Positions 17,501-23,531 of a stretch of DNA of 36,760 nt are shown here, one piece after another. A program made the position numbers and the translations under genes. The DNA is from an uncultured Bacteroidales bacterium (GTDB lineage Bacteria > Bacteroidota > Bacteroidia > Bacteroidales > Muribaculaceae), in the NCBI GenBank assembly GCA_902768435.1, contig CACXLJ010000020.1, forward strand, positions 1-36,760. The letters run 5' to 3'. Below the pieces are notes generated by a model. It was not told the origin of the DNA. It saw nothing but the letters and a program-made list of their open reading frames with translations, and ran no database searches. Position 1 is the stretch's first letter. Each line of letters starts with the position of its first letter.

Positions 17501-17780
17501 ACCGCTGGGTACTGTGCAGAGTGTGCAGTTTGTGCTCTCGAGCAGCGATGTGGGCCAGTGGGGCATGAACACACCTGGTTATGTGTGTGTTGATGACTTC
17601 AACAGTCCCAATCCTGACACTACGACTGGCGTGAACAATGTGAATGCCGGTAAAGAGGTGGCAGGTGTGAAATATGTGAATGTTGCCGGTATGGTAAGCG
17701 ACAAGCCGTTTGACGGTGTGAACATTGTCGTGACCACTTATACCGACGGAACGCAAACTACTATGAAAGTATTGAAATAA
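11568..17780 (+). CDS. giant secreted surface protein: four CUB-like/BNR_assoc_N pairs, beta-helix, Fn3-like, PKD/SprB-like, DUF4465, T9SS-like C-terminus
   Basis: A 2070-residue exported protein under a cobalamin riboswitch. After a signal peptide (ending near MYAAG) come four tandem pairs of a CUB-like domain (motif FYDDGG; about 45-177, 323-445, 597-727, 883-1005) and a domain resembling the N-terminal domain of BNR sialidases (about 179-320, 449-592, 731-877, 1005-1150; motif KLYYTGHKSVFSIENQL). Then a right-handed beta-helix (about 1152-1600), an Fn3-like domain with an Ala/Pro/Lys-rich insert (about 1606-1724), a PKD/SprB-like domain (about 1725-1808), a DUF4465 domain (about 1808-2018; SGSYAFHV, GGWWYGFGMSN, YVCVDDF), and a T9SS-type sorting module ending in KVLK. 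I recall that DUF4465 includes B12-binding surface lipoproteins (BtuH) of Bacteroides; this should be verified. With the riboswitch, the simplest inference is cobalamin capture at the surface on a long stalk. An adhesin or polysaccharide-binding role is the main alternative. No btuB-type transporter lies in the window. Confidence 0.85.
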   Translation: MRHLKKCLILMMLLMSGTMLMYAAGPQKAWSETDGVFYLKTNDGLEEYTVEGSITFQAVATGNTIPSYRDCGVTFAPASEGEVIQITVNSIDLAGDNYLLLYEGDVDMSQLGTSSASDGVNQSRYMPAGWVKKYQSGSVGETYVATAANGKLSFGFHSTSPNGQTGFSITVTSMSLKDMEFGSVSAIQGLNPVNRGAKNQAIFGVDVLMDGGGNPMTLNQLKIDASALTGSTQLTNVRLYKGETYTADNLLATAATVGDDLSAADVVLKNGHNKFMVVADIDANATGTIPSLTVASAKIAGEERAISAATADAVVINNVILMPAEAATYVIGDDAEFYDDGGKDGKISLNFTGAVTFVPATEGNAIKVDFSKLDLFNTSTIGKNDVLKVYNGTTADEANLILDLTGTTETSKMVKSTSPDGAMTITLVSTTSVAKDGWEATVSQFLPGDMTFKTLTAQTVEGNETVSAGDRNVQMILVDAETDNQSNPLALTALKVSTTAAERIESVKAYYLGDKTTNALTNLFGSVQPANGEMTISGSQALAEGHNYFALVIDLNNEGVNGQTVDLTFNGATIAEIEQTATATKTRTINNVCRATQGSHSHVIKGDWTFTNTEGYNGKYETAIADYIVTFTPAEAGTVAQIDFSKFDVYYSSSSYGTKTIYEIYSGTEVNSANLLWQLNDASLASTGPGKILRSQAADGSLTIRFNPNTSYSSYAGTGWIATVSPFQNHDMEVKSVTVNQTSTAELATGAVDADLIDFNVVTEGTLTTKVLNSIKLDLKNCQEAIAKVNVYYNNVNDRSTAVAFGSVENPAATEVNVAGERELAEASNYFWVTVDLKADAAAETAVDAKLVSLTDAAGVVTAVENGDPEGERVVKNIFLLQPGENVVVVNEPLMFYDDGGPNGKVSKGLKGNVTFIPGQDDCAVELTTKDTFSIGSGRMYVYSGSEANQDNVLGSVTGYGTTNGPSNLVSKAEDGKMYVTYEGNTTATTLDGWAIEVKLHQKTPFVIESIVAESTTADVMRNSTDNVMQQLKVNVSGDKNPIAINSVKFNATGTTTMSDIANAKLYYTGHKSVFSIENQLATTTVADGENVLTLTEPLTITENGDYYLWLTYDIAEEATAGNTVAAQAISLNAGEDMTITGDAASRTIKAGLKGNYIIGASEAANYHTFAEATAALQGGIEGAVTFQVEGGTYPENIWFASVPGVSEQNTITFTSLNGNRDEVIVTGSGSSEYMPGSSSYKKGMVFVENTPYVTIEKMTFAPVRESEYNYVVQTFDRSRHFTLRECHVSATPVTSGYSGINLVKTSAGSEDNCNNDYATFENNVLDGGYIALALGGANYVALTREKGLVVRGNTISEAGSKGIYIYDEDNMVVENNTIYQSTTQRTGYWGIDAARVRGNAVIAGNKITNSTNYYNGGIELRMESRGTANQPILVYNNVVNITNSPSNSSAGIEVDGDNAYISLYNNTVRVAGNGGYAYYTATRNPASYEGIKLQNNLFQNLTLATAAMFIHANFMGKAQFVNNALYGATVLADTDIDALNAMEGCSGNIVKQAEFLSETDLHLTSAEGLQIGLPVDFVTTDADGVERPAENTTVGAYEYAEVVVVAPEIAEGYPVVTNVKQTTATVKTKWNVSGQLFSMIEKQESAAPAPQRAAQKAPAKAPTADDLLATTPVDVAADTEVSTQFKNLEANTDYKAYFLLVSALDDAQSEVVETEVFKTAPATLAIDLTNPYDVIESGESSTIEADVTGGLEPYTYEWRDQMNQVVGTDATVTVTPEYTYGYKLTVTSADGQTATAKTGVYVLGNAVTATFEDNYLPEESYFSGDNDDDVFYSGSYAFHVADYGGWWYGFGMSNQTSTAYSGLDDQFHSAVGSGNKGSATYCVAYPSGTSIDVTNSLEGEQLKGMYITNSAYAYSSMLYGDSFAHKFEQGDWFKLTITGYDASKAVTGTVETYLADLRSENEAEHFILNEWQWVDLSPLGTVQSVQFVLSSSDVGQWGMNTPGYVCVDDFNSPNPDTTTGVNNVNAGKEVAGVKYVNVAGMVSDKPFDGVNIVVTTYTDGTQTTMKVLK

Positions 17781-17879
17781 GATATCTGCCATGAAGTGCT
17801 GTCCAGACCTCTTGAAAAGGAGTGCCTGGGTAGCATGAAGAAACAACCTTATCATAATATATTATAGTAACTTGATGCG

Positions 17880-17920
17880 AAGGCTCCCATCCGTGATTGG
17901 ACAGGAGCCTTTGTTTTTTT
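17880..17920 (+). terminator. terminator of the giant gene
   Basis: AAGGCTCC (17880-17887) pairs with GGAGCCTT (17904-17911), followed by GTTTTTTTG. It lies about 100 bases after the stop, between convergent genes. Confidence 0.88.
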
Positions 17921-17949
17921 GTTTTATCTCAAATTGATTGCTGGCCTAT

Positions 17950-18414
17950 TCACTCAACCTCGCAAGCGGTGAAGCCCATCTCGCGGGCTTTCTCGGGCGA
18001 TACCAGGAAGTAGGTCACCTCGCCCTCGACACACACCTCGCCGGCATTGTTGGTGATGGTGGCTTGCATGTGGAGCAAGTTGCGCACCTGGCTGACGATA
18101 TGCGCCCTGACGGTGAGCATGGGGTCGCTTGCCGCGACGGGGCGGCGGAACCGCATGTGCAGGTCGGCGGTGAAACCGCATGTCTGGCACTTGCGTGTGA
18201 CGACCCAGCCACACACCTCGTCGATGAGGGTGGTGAGAATGCCGCCATGCATGGTGTCGACCCAGCCCTGGAAATTGCCTTGGGGTTTCCAGTGGCTCAC
18301 AATGTCGTCGCCGTCCTCAAAAAACTCCATGTGGAGCCCCACAGGATTGTGTGGAGCGCAGGCGAAACAATTATACTCGGGGCGATGGGCCCACAGGTTG
18401 ATGATGCGTTTCAT
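17950..18414 (-). CDS. PaaI/YigI-type hotdog thioesterase
   Basis: A 154-residue hotdog-fold protein. After HRPEYNCFACAPHNPVGLHM comes the active-site region with DTMHGGILTTLIDEVCGW (HGG plus a DE pair) and a C-terminal beta sheet (AHIVSQVRNLLHMQATITN, CVEGEVTYFLV). Family members hydrolyse acyl-CoA thioesters; the substrate cannot be told. The start is ATG 18414, because the -7 box at 18445-18452 would put the transcript start near 18438, downstream of the in-frame codon at 18447. It faces the giant gene, with the terminator between them. Confidence 0.85.
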   Translation of the reverse strand: MKRIINLWAHRPEYNCFACAPHNPVGLHMEFFEDGDDIVSHWKPQGNFQGWVDTMHGGILTTLIDEVCGWVVTRKCQTCGFTADLHMRFRRPVAASDPMLTVRAHIVSQVRNLLHMQATITNNAGEVCVEGEVTYFLVSPEKAREMGFTACEVE

Positions 18415-18444
18415 GTGATGAGTAAATGATGGTGTTCTGTGGGG

Positions 18445-18452
18445 CAAAGTTA
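18445..18452 (-). promoter_or_regulatory. -7 box of the thioesterase gene
   Basis: The minus strand reads TAACTTTGCCCC. The same 12 bases occur at the korAB -7 box (7749-7760, minus strand). It lies about 31 bases before the chosen ATG. Confidence 0.6.
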
Positions 18453-18511
18453 GAAATAAGGGGCGAAAAAAGCGTTGTTTTGCAATTTTTTTTGAAAAAA
18501 AGAGTGGAAAA

Positions 18512-18544
18512 TTTGTGCGATTCCAGAGTTTTGCCTTATCTTTG
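18512..18544 (+). promoter_or_regulatory. promoter of tRNA-Asp
   Basis: TTTG at 18512-18515 and TATCTTTG at 18537-18544, with 21 bases between them, match the Bacteroidota consensus. The tRNA begins 11 bases after the -7 box. Confidence 0.85.
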
Positions 18545-18555
18545 CACTCCCAAAC

Positions 18556-18629
18556 GGTGCGTTAGTTCAGTTGGTTAGAATGCCTGCCTGTCACGCAGGA
18601 GGTCGCTGGTTCGAGTCCTGTACGCACCG
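18556..18629 (+). tRNA. tRNA-Asp (anticodon GTC)
   Basis: A full cloverleaf can be drawn. Acceptor GGTGCGT pairs with ACGCACC; the D arm holds AGTTCAGTTGGTTAGA; the anticodon stem CCTGC/GCAGG encloses loop CTGTCAC with anticodon GTC at 18590-18592; the T arm holds GGTTCGAGTCC. CCA is not encoded. It has its own promoter and terminator. Confidence 0.97.
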
Positions 18630-18633
18630 CAAG

Positions 18634-18666
18634 AAAAAAGCCTGGAGTTGCTCCAGGCTTTTTTTG
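18634..18666. terminator. bidirectional terminator after tRNA-Asp
   Basis: AAAAAAGCCTGGAG and CTCCAGGCTTTTTT pair almost perfectly around a TTG loop. T-runs occur on both strands, so it can end both the tRNA transcript and the cyd operon coming from the other side. Confidence 0.92.
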
Positions 18667-18675
18667 TAACTATGC

Positions 18676-19314
18676 CTACTCTTTCACTTCCTGGGCGTTC
18701 ACTGCATTGTCGTAGCTTGCCACAGGTTGGGTGAGGTTTTCGGTTTCATCGTTGTGTGAGCAAAACTCTATAATAGCATTGGCGGCAGCTTGAGCGGCTT
18801 GCTGGTTGGCTCGATGTCCACCCGGCACGAGGTGGGCCTCGCCAAACTGCTCGTTAAATATGTCGACATATTTGGTGCCCAAAAGTTCATCGGCCTCGGC
18901 AAAGAAGCCCGTGATAGATTGGTCTAGGTGGTTCTCGGCGAAGAGTTGTTGTTCAAATGGGGCATAAGTGTCAATCATCTCCTGTGATGGCAGAGCACCA
19001 TTGGCCAGATCTGGCATAAGGTTTAGTTTTGGCAATTCTACAGCAGGTTTCATGCAGGGGTTGATGACAAACTTAGGTTTGTCGGTAGGCAGCGCCAAGG
19101 CAATGAAACTGCCGAGCGAAGTTCCTGCCACGATGTTGATGTCTTCTTGCTCAATGAATTGTGTGAGAAACTCAATGGCCTTTGCGCAGTCTTCCTGAGG
19201 ATAGGTGGGGCAAAGCACCTCAAACTGGTCTTCGGGTAGCATTGAGCGCAGCATATGACATGTGTTAGACTGTGGCGAACCGCCATAGCCGTAAATAAAC
19301 AATATTTTCTTCAT
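18676..19314 (-). CDS. YqiA/UPF0227-type alpha/beta-hydrolase (esterase)
   Basis: A 212-residue alpha/beta-fold protein. It begins MKKILFIYGYGGSPQSN, with the nucleophile elbow GTSLGS (about 74-79), a likely acid in FAEADELLG and a likely catalytic His in VPGGHR. YqiA-like proteins are small cytoplasmic esterases with poorly known substrates. ATG 19314 is chosen because it starts the typical N-terminal strand. It begins 22 bases after the cydB stop, so it is probably the last gene of the cyd operon. A tail of about 25 residues after the fold (ETENLTQPVASYDN...) shows no motif. Confidence 0.8.
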   Translation of the reverse strand: MKKILFIYGYGGSPQSNTCHMLRSMLPEDQFEVLCPTYPQEDCAKAIEFLTQFIEQEDINIVAGTSLGSFIALALPTDKPKFVINPCMKPAVELPKLNLMPDLANGALPSQEMIDTYAPFEQQLFAENHLDQSITGFFAEADELLGTKYVDIFNEQFGEAHLVPGGHRANQQAAQAAANAIIEFCSHNDETENLTQPVASYDNAVNAQEVKE

Positions 19315-19336
19315 ATTAGTATTATTTATATAAGGT

Positions 19337-20479
19337 TTAGTATTTGTCGTCGGGGTCGGTGGTGTCGATTTCGTGTTGGGTGATCTTGTTGTGGTCCATC
19401 TTGTGCCAGGCATAGGCAATGTAGGCCAGCACAAAGGGCACGAGTATGGAGACATAACTCATGACGCGCAGGGTGAACAGGCTCGACGAACTGTTGCGCA
19501 GGTTGAGCGAACTGTTGACATCGATGGTCGAGGGATAGTAGGCCGTGCCGTTGAAACCGAGCACCCAGAAGAGGGTGAGCACCACGGTGACTGTGCCGAT
19601 GCCGGCAAACCAGATGCCGTGAGTGTAGTCGGGCTTGAGCAGCGTCTTGCCTATGCCATAGAGCACCATGCCCACGCCAATCAGGAGTAGAACAAGGCAC
19701 CACCACATCTCGAGGTAATTGTTGAGATACTTGTTGGGAGCAGTGGCCATATTGCCGTTGTCGTCGACCTGCACACCCTGTGCGGTGAGGATGAGCACGA
19801 GTGATGCGAGGAACAGCACTACGAAGATGGGTGCGTTGATTGTGAGGTTGCGGCGCTGTGCCTTGCGCACCTCTTCATCGTCGATGTTGTTGATGAAGTA
19901 GAGCGAGGCAAGTGTGCGTGCGAGGAAGAACACCATGAAGCCGAAGATGAGGTTTTTCCAGCAGATGATGGCTTCGAGGCCGTGTGCGCTGCCCCACTGC
20001 GAGATGGTGGCACTCTGCACATTGAGGATGTTGGCCTTGGTAACCGTGAACTCGTTGCCAAAGAACATACCGGCCACGGCCACGCCAAGCAGCACGGGCC
20101 CTACGATGCCGTTGATGAGCAGCAGTGTGTCGTAGAACTTTGAGCCATAGACATTGCCGTGCTTGGAGCGGTATTCATAGGCAACTGCCTGAATCACAAA
20201 ACTAAAGAGAATGAACATCCATAGCCAGTAGGCACCCCCAAAGCTGGTGGAGTAGAACAGGGGGAACGATGCGAAAAAGGCCCCGCCAAAGGTGACGAGC
20301 GTGGTGAAGGTGAACTCCCACTTGCGTCCCAGCGAGTTGACCATCATGCTGCGTTGGCCTTCGTTCTTGGCGCAGATGAGCATGGACTGTCCGCCCTGCA
20401 CAAAGAGGAGGAACACCAGCAAAGCGCCCAGGATGGAGATGATGAGCCACCAGTAGTTTTGAAGAATATAGTGTGTCAT
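19337..20479 (-). CDS. cydB: cytochrome bd ubiquinol/menaquinol oxidase, subunit II
   Basis: A 380-residue integral membrane protein, the second subunit of the high-affinity terminal oxidase that reduces oxygen with quinol. Features are the N-terminal WWLIISILGALLVFLLFVQGG, the conserved REWE-like region (RKWEFTFTTLVTFGGAFFA), FPLFYSTSFGGAYWLWMFILFSFVIQA and several further hydrophobic segments. Length is typical. It follows cydA by 29 bases. In an anaerobe it gives nanaerobic respiration and oxygen protection, as is known for cytochrome bd in this order. Confidence 0.93.
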   Translation of the reverse strand: MTHYILQNYWWLIISILGALLVFLLFVQGGQSMLICAKNEGQRSMMVNSLGRKWEFTFTTLVTFGGAFFASFPLFYSTSFGGAYWLWMFILFSFVIQAVAYEYRSKHGNVYGSKFYDTLLLINGIVGPVLLGVAVAGMFFGNEFTVTKANILNVQSATISQWGSAHGLEAIICWKNLIFGFMVFFLARTLASLYFINNIDDEEVRKAQRRNLTINAPIFVVLFLASLVLILTAQGVQVDDNGNMATAPNKYLNNYLEMWWCLVLLLIGVGMVLYGIGKTLLKPDYTHGIWFAGIGTVTVVLTLFWVLGFNGTAYYPSTIDVNSSLNLRNSSSSLFTLRVMSYVSILVPFVLAYIAYAWHKMDHNKITQHEIDTTDPDDKY

Positions 20480-20508
20480 TGTTGTAATGGTCTTAAAAGA
20501 TTAAACAA

Positions 20509-22086
20509 TTAGAATTCAGCTACATTGAGGTCGGTTTTCGACTTCTTGGCGATTTGCTTGCAAATGATGCTCACATCGGCGATGAGCAGTGCGGTGAACA
20601 CCACGGCAAAGATCCAGAAGGTGGTCTGCACATAGCCGGCACTGAGGTCGCTGATGGCCACCTTGTTGGGCATGAGGTCTTGAATGGTCCAAGGTTGTCG
20701 TCCCACCTCGGCCACAATCCATCCGCTTGCCGAGCACAGGTAGGTGAGCGGGATAGTGATGATGGCGAGCCAGTGCCACCACTTGTTCCACTTGGCTTTG
20801 TCGTTGAGTTTCTTCTTGTACTCGAAGAAGAGCACGAGCGCCATGAACAGCAGCAGGTAGCCGCCTATGGTGACCATGAAGTGGAATGTGTAGAAAGTGA
20901 GCGGTACATTGGGCACAGCCTCTTGCGGGGAGTCGAGGTAACCGTAGCCAAAGTACTTGAAGTTCTCGTCGAGCGTCTTGTTAATCTCGTCGAGTGCGGC
21001 GGCATCGTTGGTTTGCATGGCCGTGTGATGCAGTGCTACGGCCTCTTGTGCAAGTTTGCCGCGCTTGATGCGCTCGGCGTAGGAGACGGTGTTGATGATG
21101 TTGCCCTTTTCGTCCTTCGAGATGCCGTTAATGATGTCGTTGATGCCTGGCACAAACGAGTTGGGGGCATGGTTGGCGAGAATCGATAGGCCATAGGGAA
21201 TGGAGATGTTGAGCAGGTAGGGATCCTCGTTGTTGTCCACGGTCTTGGCAGGATTGAGGATGCCGAATGCCACGATTTCCTGGGCGTTATGCCCCTCGTA
21301 CAGACCTTCCATGGCAGCGAGTTTCATGGGTTGCTCCTTGGCAACGGTCACTGCCGAGGAGTCGCCGGTGACGATGGTGAGCACAATGCCGATGAGGCCA
21401 ACCCAACCGCCTACCTTGAGGCTGCGGTGGCAATGGTCGATGTTGCGCTTGCGGAGCATCATCCATGAGCAGACACCCACCACAAATGCACCACCCAGCA
21501 CCCATGCCGAGAGCACGGTGTGGAAGAACTTGCTCACGGCCATAGGCGATGAGACGACTTCCCAGAAGCTAGTCATCTCGTTGCGCATGGTCTCGGGGTT
21601 GAAGTGGCAGCCCACGGGGTCTTGCATCCACGCGTTGGCCACAAGAATCCATAGTGCCGAGAGGCTGGCGCCGATTGCTGTGAGCCAGGTGGCGGCGAGG
21701 TGGAACTTGGGGCTCACCTTCTTCCAGCCGAAGAACATGATGGCAATGAAGGTGCTCTCCATGAAGAAGGCGAGTATGCCCTCGACGGCAAGCGGTGCAC
21801 CGAAGATGTCGCCCACAAACCAGCTGTAGTTGCTCCAGTTGGTGCCGAACTCAAATTCGAGTATGATGCCCGTTGCCACCCCAATGGCGAAATTGACCCC
21901 GAAGAGGGTCATCCAGAAGCGTGTGGTGGCAAGCCACTTCTGGTCGCGTGTGCGGTAGTAGATTGTCTCCATGATGGCGATAATCACTCCCAGTCCCAGG
22001 GTGAGCGGGACAAAGAGCCAGTGATAGATGGCTGTGAGGGCGAATTGCGCCCTCGACCAGTCAACAACATTCATCAGTTCGTTCAT
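20509..22086 (-). CDS. cydA: cytochrome bd ubiquinol/menaquinol oxidase, subunit I
   Basis: A 525-residue heme-bearing subunit. Visible ligands and motifs: His22 in AIYHWLFVPLTLG, His189 in KFFHTVLSAWVLGGA, a Met in TFHFMVTIGGYLLLF, and the GRQPW region (GWIVAEVGRQPWTIQD), which also contains the conserved Glu. The periplasmic Q-loop of about 130 residues (about 250-380) is of the long type, similar in total length to E. coli CydA. It lies between the DUF4492 gene and cydB in one operon. Confidence 0.95.
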   Translation of the reverse strand: MNELMNVVDWSRAQFALTAIYHWLFVPLTLGLGVIIAIMETIYYRTRDQKWLATTRFWMTLFGVNFAIGVATGIILEFEFGTNWSNYSWFVGDIFGAPLAVEGILAFFMESTFIAIMFFGWKKVSPKFHLAATWLTAIGASLSALWILVANAWMQDPVGCHFNPETMRNEMTSFWEVVSSPMAVSKFFHTVLSAWVLGGAFVVGVCSWMMLRKRNIDHCHRSLKVGGWVGLIGIVLTIVTGDSSAVTVAKEQPMKLAAMEGLYEGHNAQEIVAFGILNPAKTVDNNEDPYLLNISIPYGLSILANHAPNSFVPGINDIINGISKDEKGNIINTVSYAERIKRGKLAQEAVALHHTAMQTNDAAALDEINKTLDENFKYFGYGYLDSPQEAVPNVPLTFYTFHFMVTIGGYLLLFMALVLFFEYKKKLNDKAKWNKWWHWLAIITIPLTYLCSASGWIVAEVGRQPWTIQDLMPNKVAISDLSAGYVQTTFWIFAVVFTALLIADVSIICKQIAKKSKTDLNVAEF

Positions 22087-22125
22087 AGTGTATGGTTTTT
22101 TAGTAATTAATATGCAAAAACATGG

Positions 22126-22392
22126 TCATTGCTGCGTGTCGTCGCCAGGGTGATTGTTGACGAGCTGCTCGCGCACATACTGGGCTTTCCCCTCGTCGTC
22201 GTCGCTCTTGGAAGCGAGGAAGTTAGGGAAGAAAATCCAGCGAATGATGATGAAAAAGATGAAAAGTTTGATGAGAATAATGACCCACAGCGTCTTGCCC
22301 ACGGTCATGTTGCGGAAACCGTCGCGGTAGAAGTTGAAAACCCGTTTGAACCAGTTGGGTCTGCGTTGCATTTCGTTGTCATTTTCTGCCAT
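22126..22392 (-). CDS. DUF4492 small membrane protein, cytochrome bd-associated
   Basis: An 88-residue protein with an amphipathic N-terminus (NWFKRVFNFYRDGFRNMTVGKTLW), one transmembrane helix (VIILIKLFIFFIIIRWIFF) and a charged tail (SDDDEGKAQYV). DUF4492 proteins regularly sit directly upstream of cydA in Bacteroidota and some Campylobacterota, so a role in assembly or stability of the oxidase, like CydX elsewhere, is plausible but inferred. ATG 22392 is chosen: the upstream TTG at 22416 lies at the predicted transcript start. Confidence 0.85.
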   Translation of the reverse strand: MAENDNEMQRRPNWFKRVFNFYRDGFRNMTVGKTLWVIILIKLFIFFIIIRWIFFPNFLASKSDDDEGKAQYVREQLVNNHPGDDTQQ

Positions 22393-22420
22393 ATACGAGT
22401 CATCTGTAATTAACAACTTA

Positions 22421-22452
22421 CAAATATAGTGAAAAAATCTAAAAAATGCAAA
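22421..22452 (-). promoter_or_regulatory. promoter of the cyd operon
   Basis: On the minus strand TTTG (22452-22449) and TATATTTG (22428-22421) are 20 bases apart, a full consensus match. The start would fall near 22414, about 22 bases before the DUF4492 ATG, and would drive DUF4492-cydA-cydB-esterase. Confidence 0.85.
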
Positions 22453-22461
22453 TATTATGGT

Positions 22462-22505
22462 TAAAAAATGCCCTCAAATGTGTGAAATGAGAAAAAAGAG
22501 GGCAT
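22462..22505 (-). terminator. terminator of prmC
   Basis: ATGCCCTC (22468-22475) and GAGGGCAT (22498-22505) form an 8-bp stem with a 22-base loop. On the minus strand a TTTTT run follows directly. It lies 67 bases after the prmC stop and just before the cyd promoter. Confidence 0.75.
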
Positions 22506-22572
22506 CAGGGGGCTGTTTTGAGGTCTGTTGGCGGCGTTTCTTTGCTCGCTTGGTGTGAAGTCGAAAATGTGG

Positions 22573-23421
22573 TTAGAGCAGAGTGGCGGTGGCGAAGCGG
22601 GGGTTGCCGTACTGGTCGTTGATGATGCGCACATCGGTGAAGCCAGTGCGGGTGAGAAGACTCTGCATTTCCTGGGGGAAACGGCGGTTGATTTCGAGGT
22701 AGAGACGGCCGTTCTCGAGCAGCATTTTCTGTGCAAATTGCGCGATGGCGCGGTAGTAGCGCAGCGGATCGTCGTCGGGCACAAAAAGGGCGCTTGCAGG
22801 TTCGTATTGGAGCACATTGGGTTCCATCATTTGCTGCTCGCTCATGCACACATAGGGCGGATTGCTCACGATGATGTGGTAGCGGTAACCAGTGGTGTCG
22901 GGGTTGAGTATGTCGTCGATTCTGAAATCGACTTTTGTCTTGAGCATGAGTGCGTTGTGCTGTGCCACGGCAAGGGCATCGGGGGAGATGTCGGTGGCTT
23001 CGACCTGGGGGAAACGGAGTGCCCTTGCAAGCGATATGGCAATGCATCCGCAACCGGTGCCCATGTCGAGCACACGGAGGTCGGACTGCTCGTTCTCGTC
23101 GACGATGATGTCGACAAGGCGCTCGGTTTCGGGCCGTGGGATGAGGGTGGCTGGGGTGACCTTGAAGTCGTGGCCGTGGAAGCGTGCCTTGCCCAGAATG
23201 TACTGGATGGGCTCGTGCTTGAGCAGCCTTGATGTGATGGCCTTGATGTTGTTGAAGAAGACTTCGTCTTGCTCAAAGTCGGCGCGTAGCACGGTGTCGA
23301 TGGGCGAGTAATGAAGCACCTCTTGCATAACAATTGAGATGATTGCCTGCAACTCCTGTTCGGGGTAGATGGCCTGCAGCTGCTGGCGCATGTAACGGGT
23401 GATTTGTGATGTGGTTGCCAT
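22573..23421 (-). CDS. prmC: peptide chain release factor N5-glutamine methyltransferase
   Basis: It methylates the Gln of the GGQ motif in release factors using S-adenosylmethionine. The 282-residue protein has an N-terminal helical domain (about 1-90, with EPIQYILGKARFHG) and a Rossmann methyltransferase domain: IPRPETERL (about 93-101), motif I VLDMGTGCGCIAISLA (about 116-131), and the catalytic NPPY (about 186-189) in IIVSNPPYVC. Length and motifs are standard. Single-gene unit with its own -7 box and terminator. Confidence 0.95.
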   Translation of the reverse strand: MATTSQITRYMRQQLQAIYPEQELQAIISIVMQEVLHYSPIDTVLRADFEQDEVFFNNIKAITSRLLKHEPIQYILGKARFHGHDFKVTPATLIPRPETERLVDIIVDENEQSDLRVLDMGTGCGCIAISLARALRFPQVEATDISPDALAVAQHNALMLKTKVDFRIDDILNPDTTGYRYHIIVSNPPYVCMSEQQMMEPNVLQYEPASALFVPDDDPLRYYRAIAQFAQKMLLENGRLYLEINRRFPQEMQSLLTRTGFTDVRIINDQYGNPRFATATLL

Positions 23422-23447
23422 AGTGAAACGAGCGCATTAGTTTTGTG

Positions 23448-23455
23448 CAAATTTA
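23448..23455 (-). promoter_or_regulatory. -7 box of prmC
   Basis: The minus strand reads TAAATTTG here, with a weak TTTC box 20 bases upstream. The start would lie near 23441, about 20 bases before the prmC ATG. Confidence 0.65.
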
Positions 23456-23519
23456 CATGATTATTCGTTCATGACGAAAGCAATTCAGAAAAAAGCGTGT
23501 GAGATTGTGTAAAAATGAT

Positions 23520-23527
23520 TACTTTTG
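23520..23527 (+). promoter_or_regulatory. possible -7 box of ribD
   Basis: TACTTTTG fits TAnnTTTG but ends only four bases before the best ribD ATG (23532), which would leave almost no leader. No -33 box at a good distance is visible, so this is tentative. Confidence 0.35.
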
Positions 23528-23531
23528 TGTA

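Noticed and set aside
22393..22416. TTG start of the DUF4492 gene at 22416
   Set aside because: It coincides with the predicted transcript start; ATG 22392 begins the family-like sequence.
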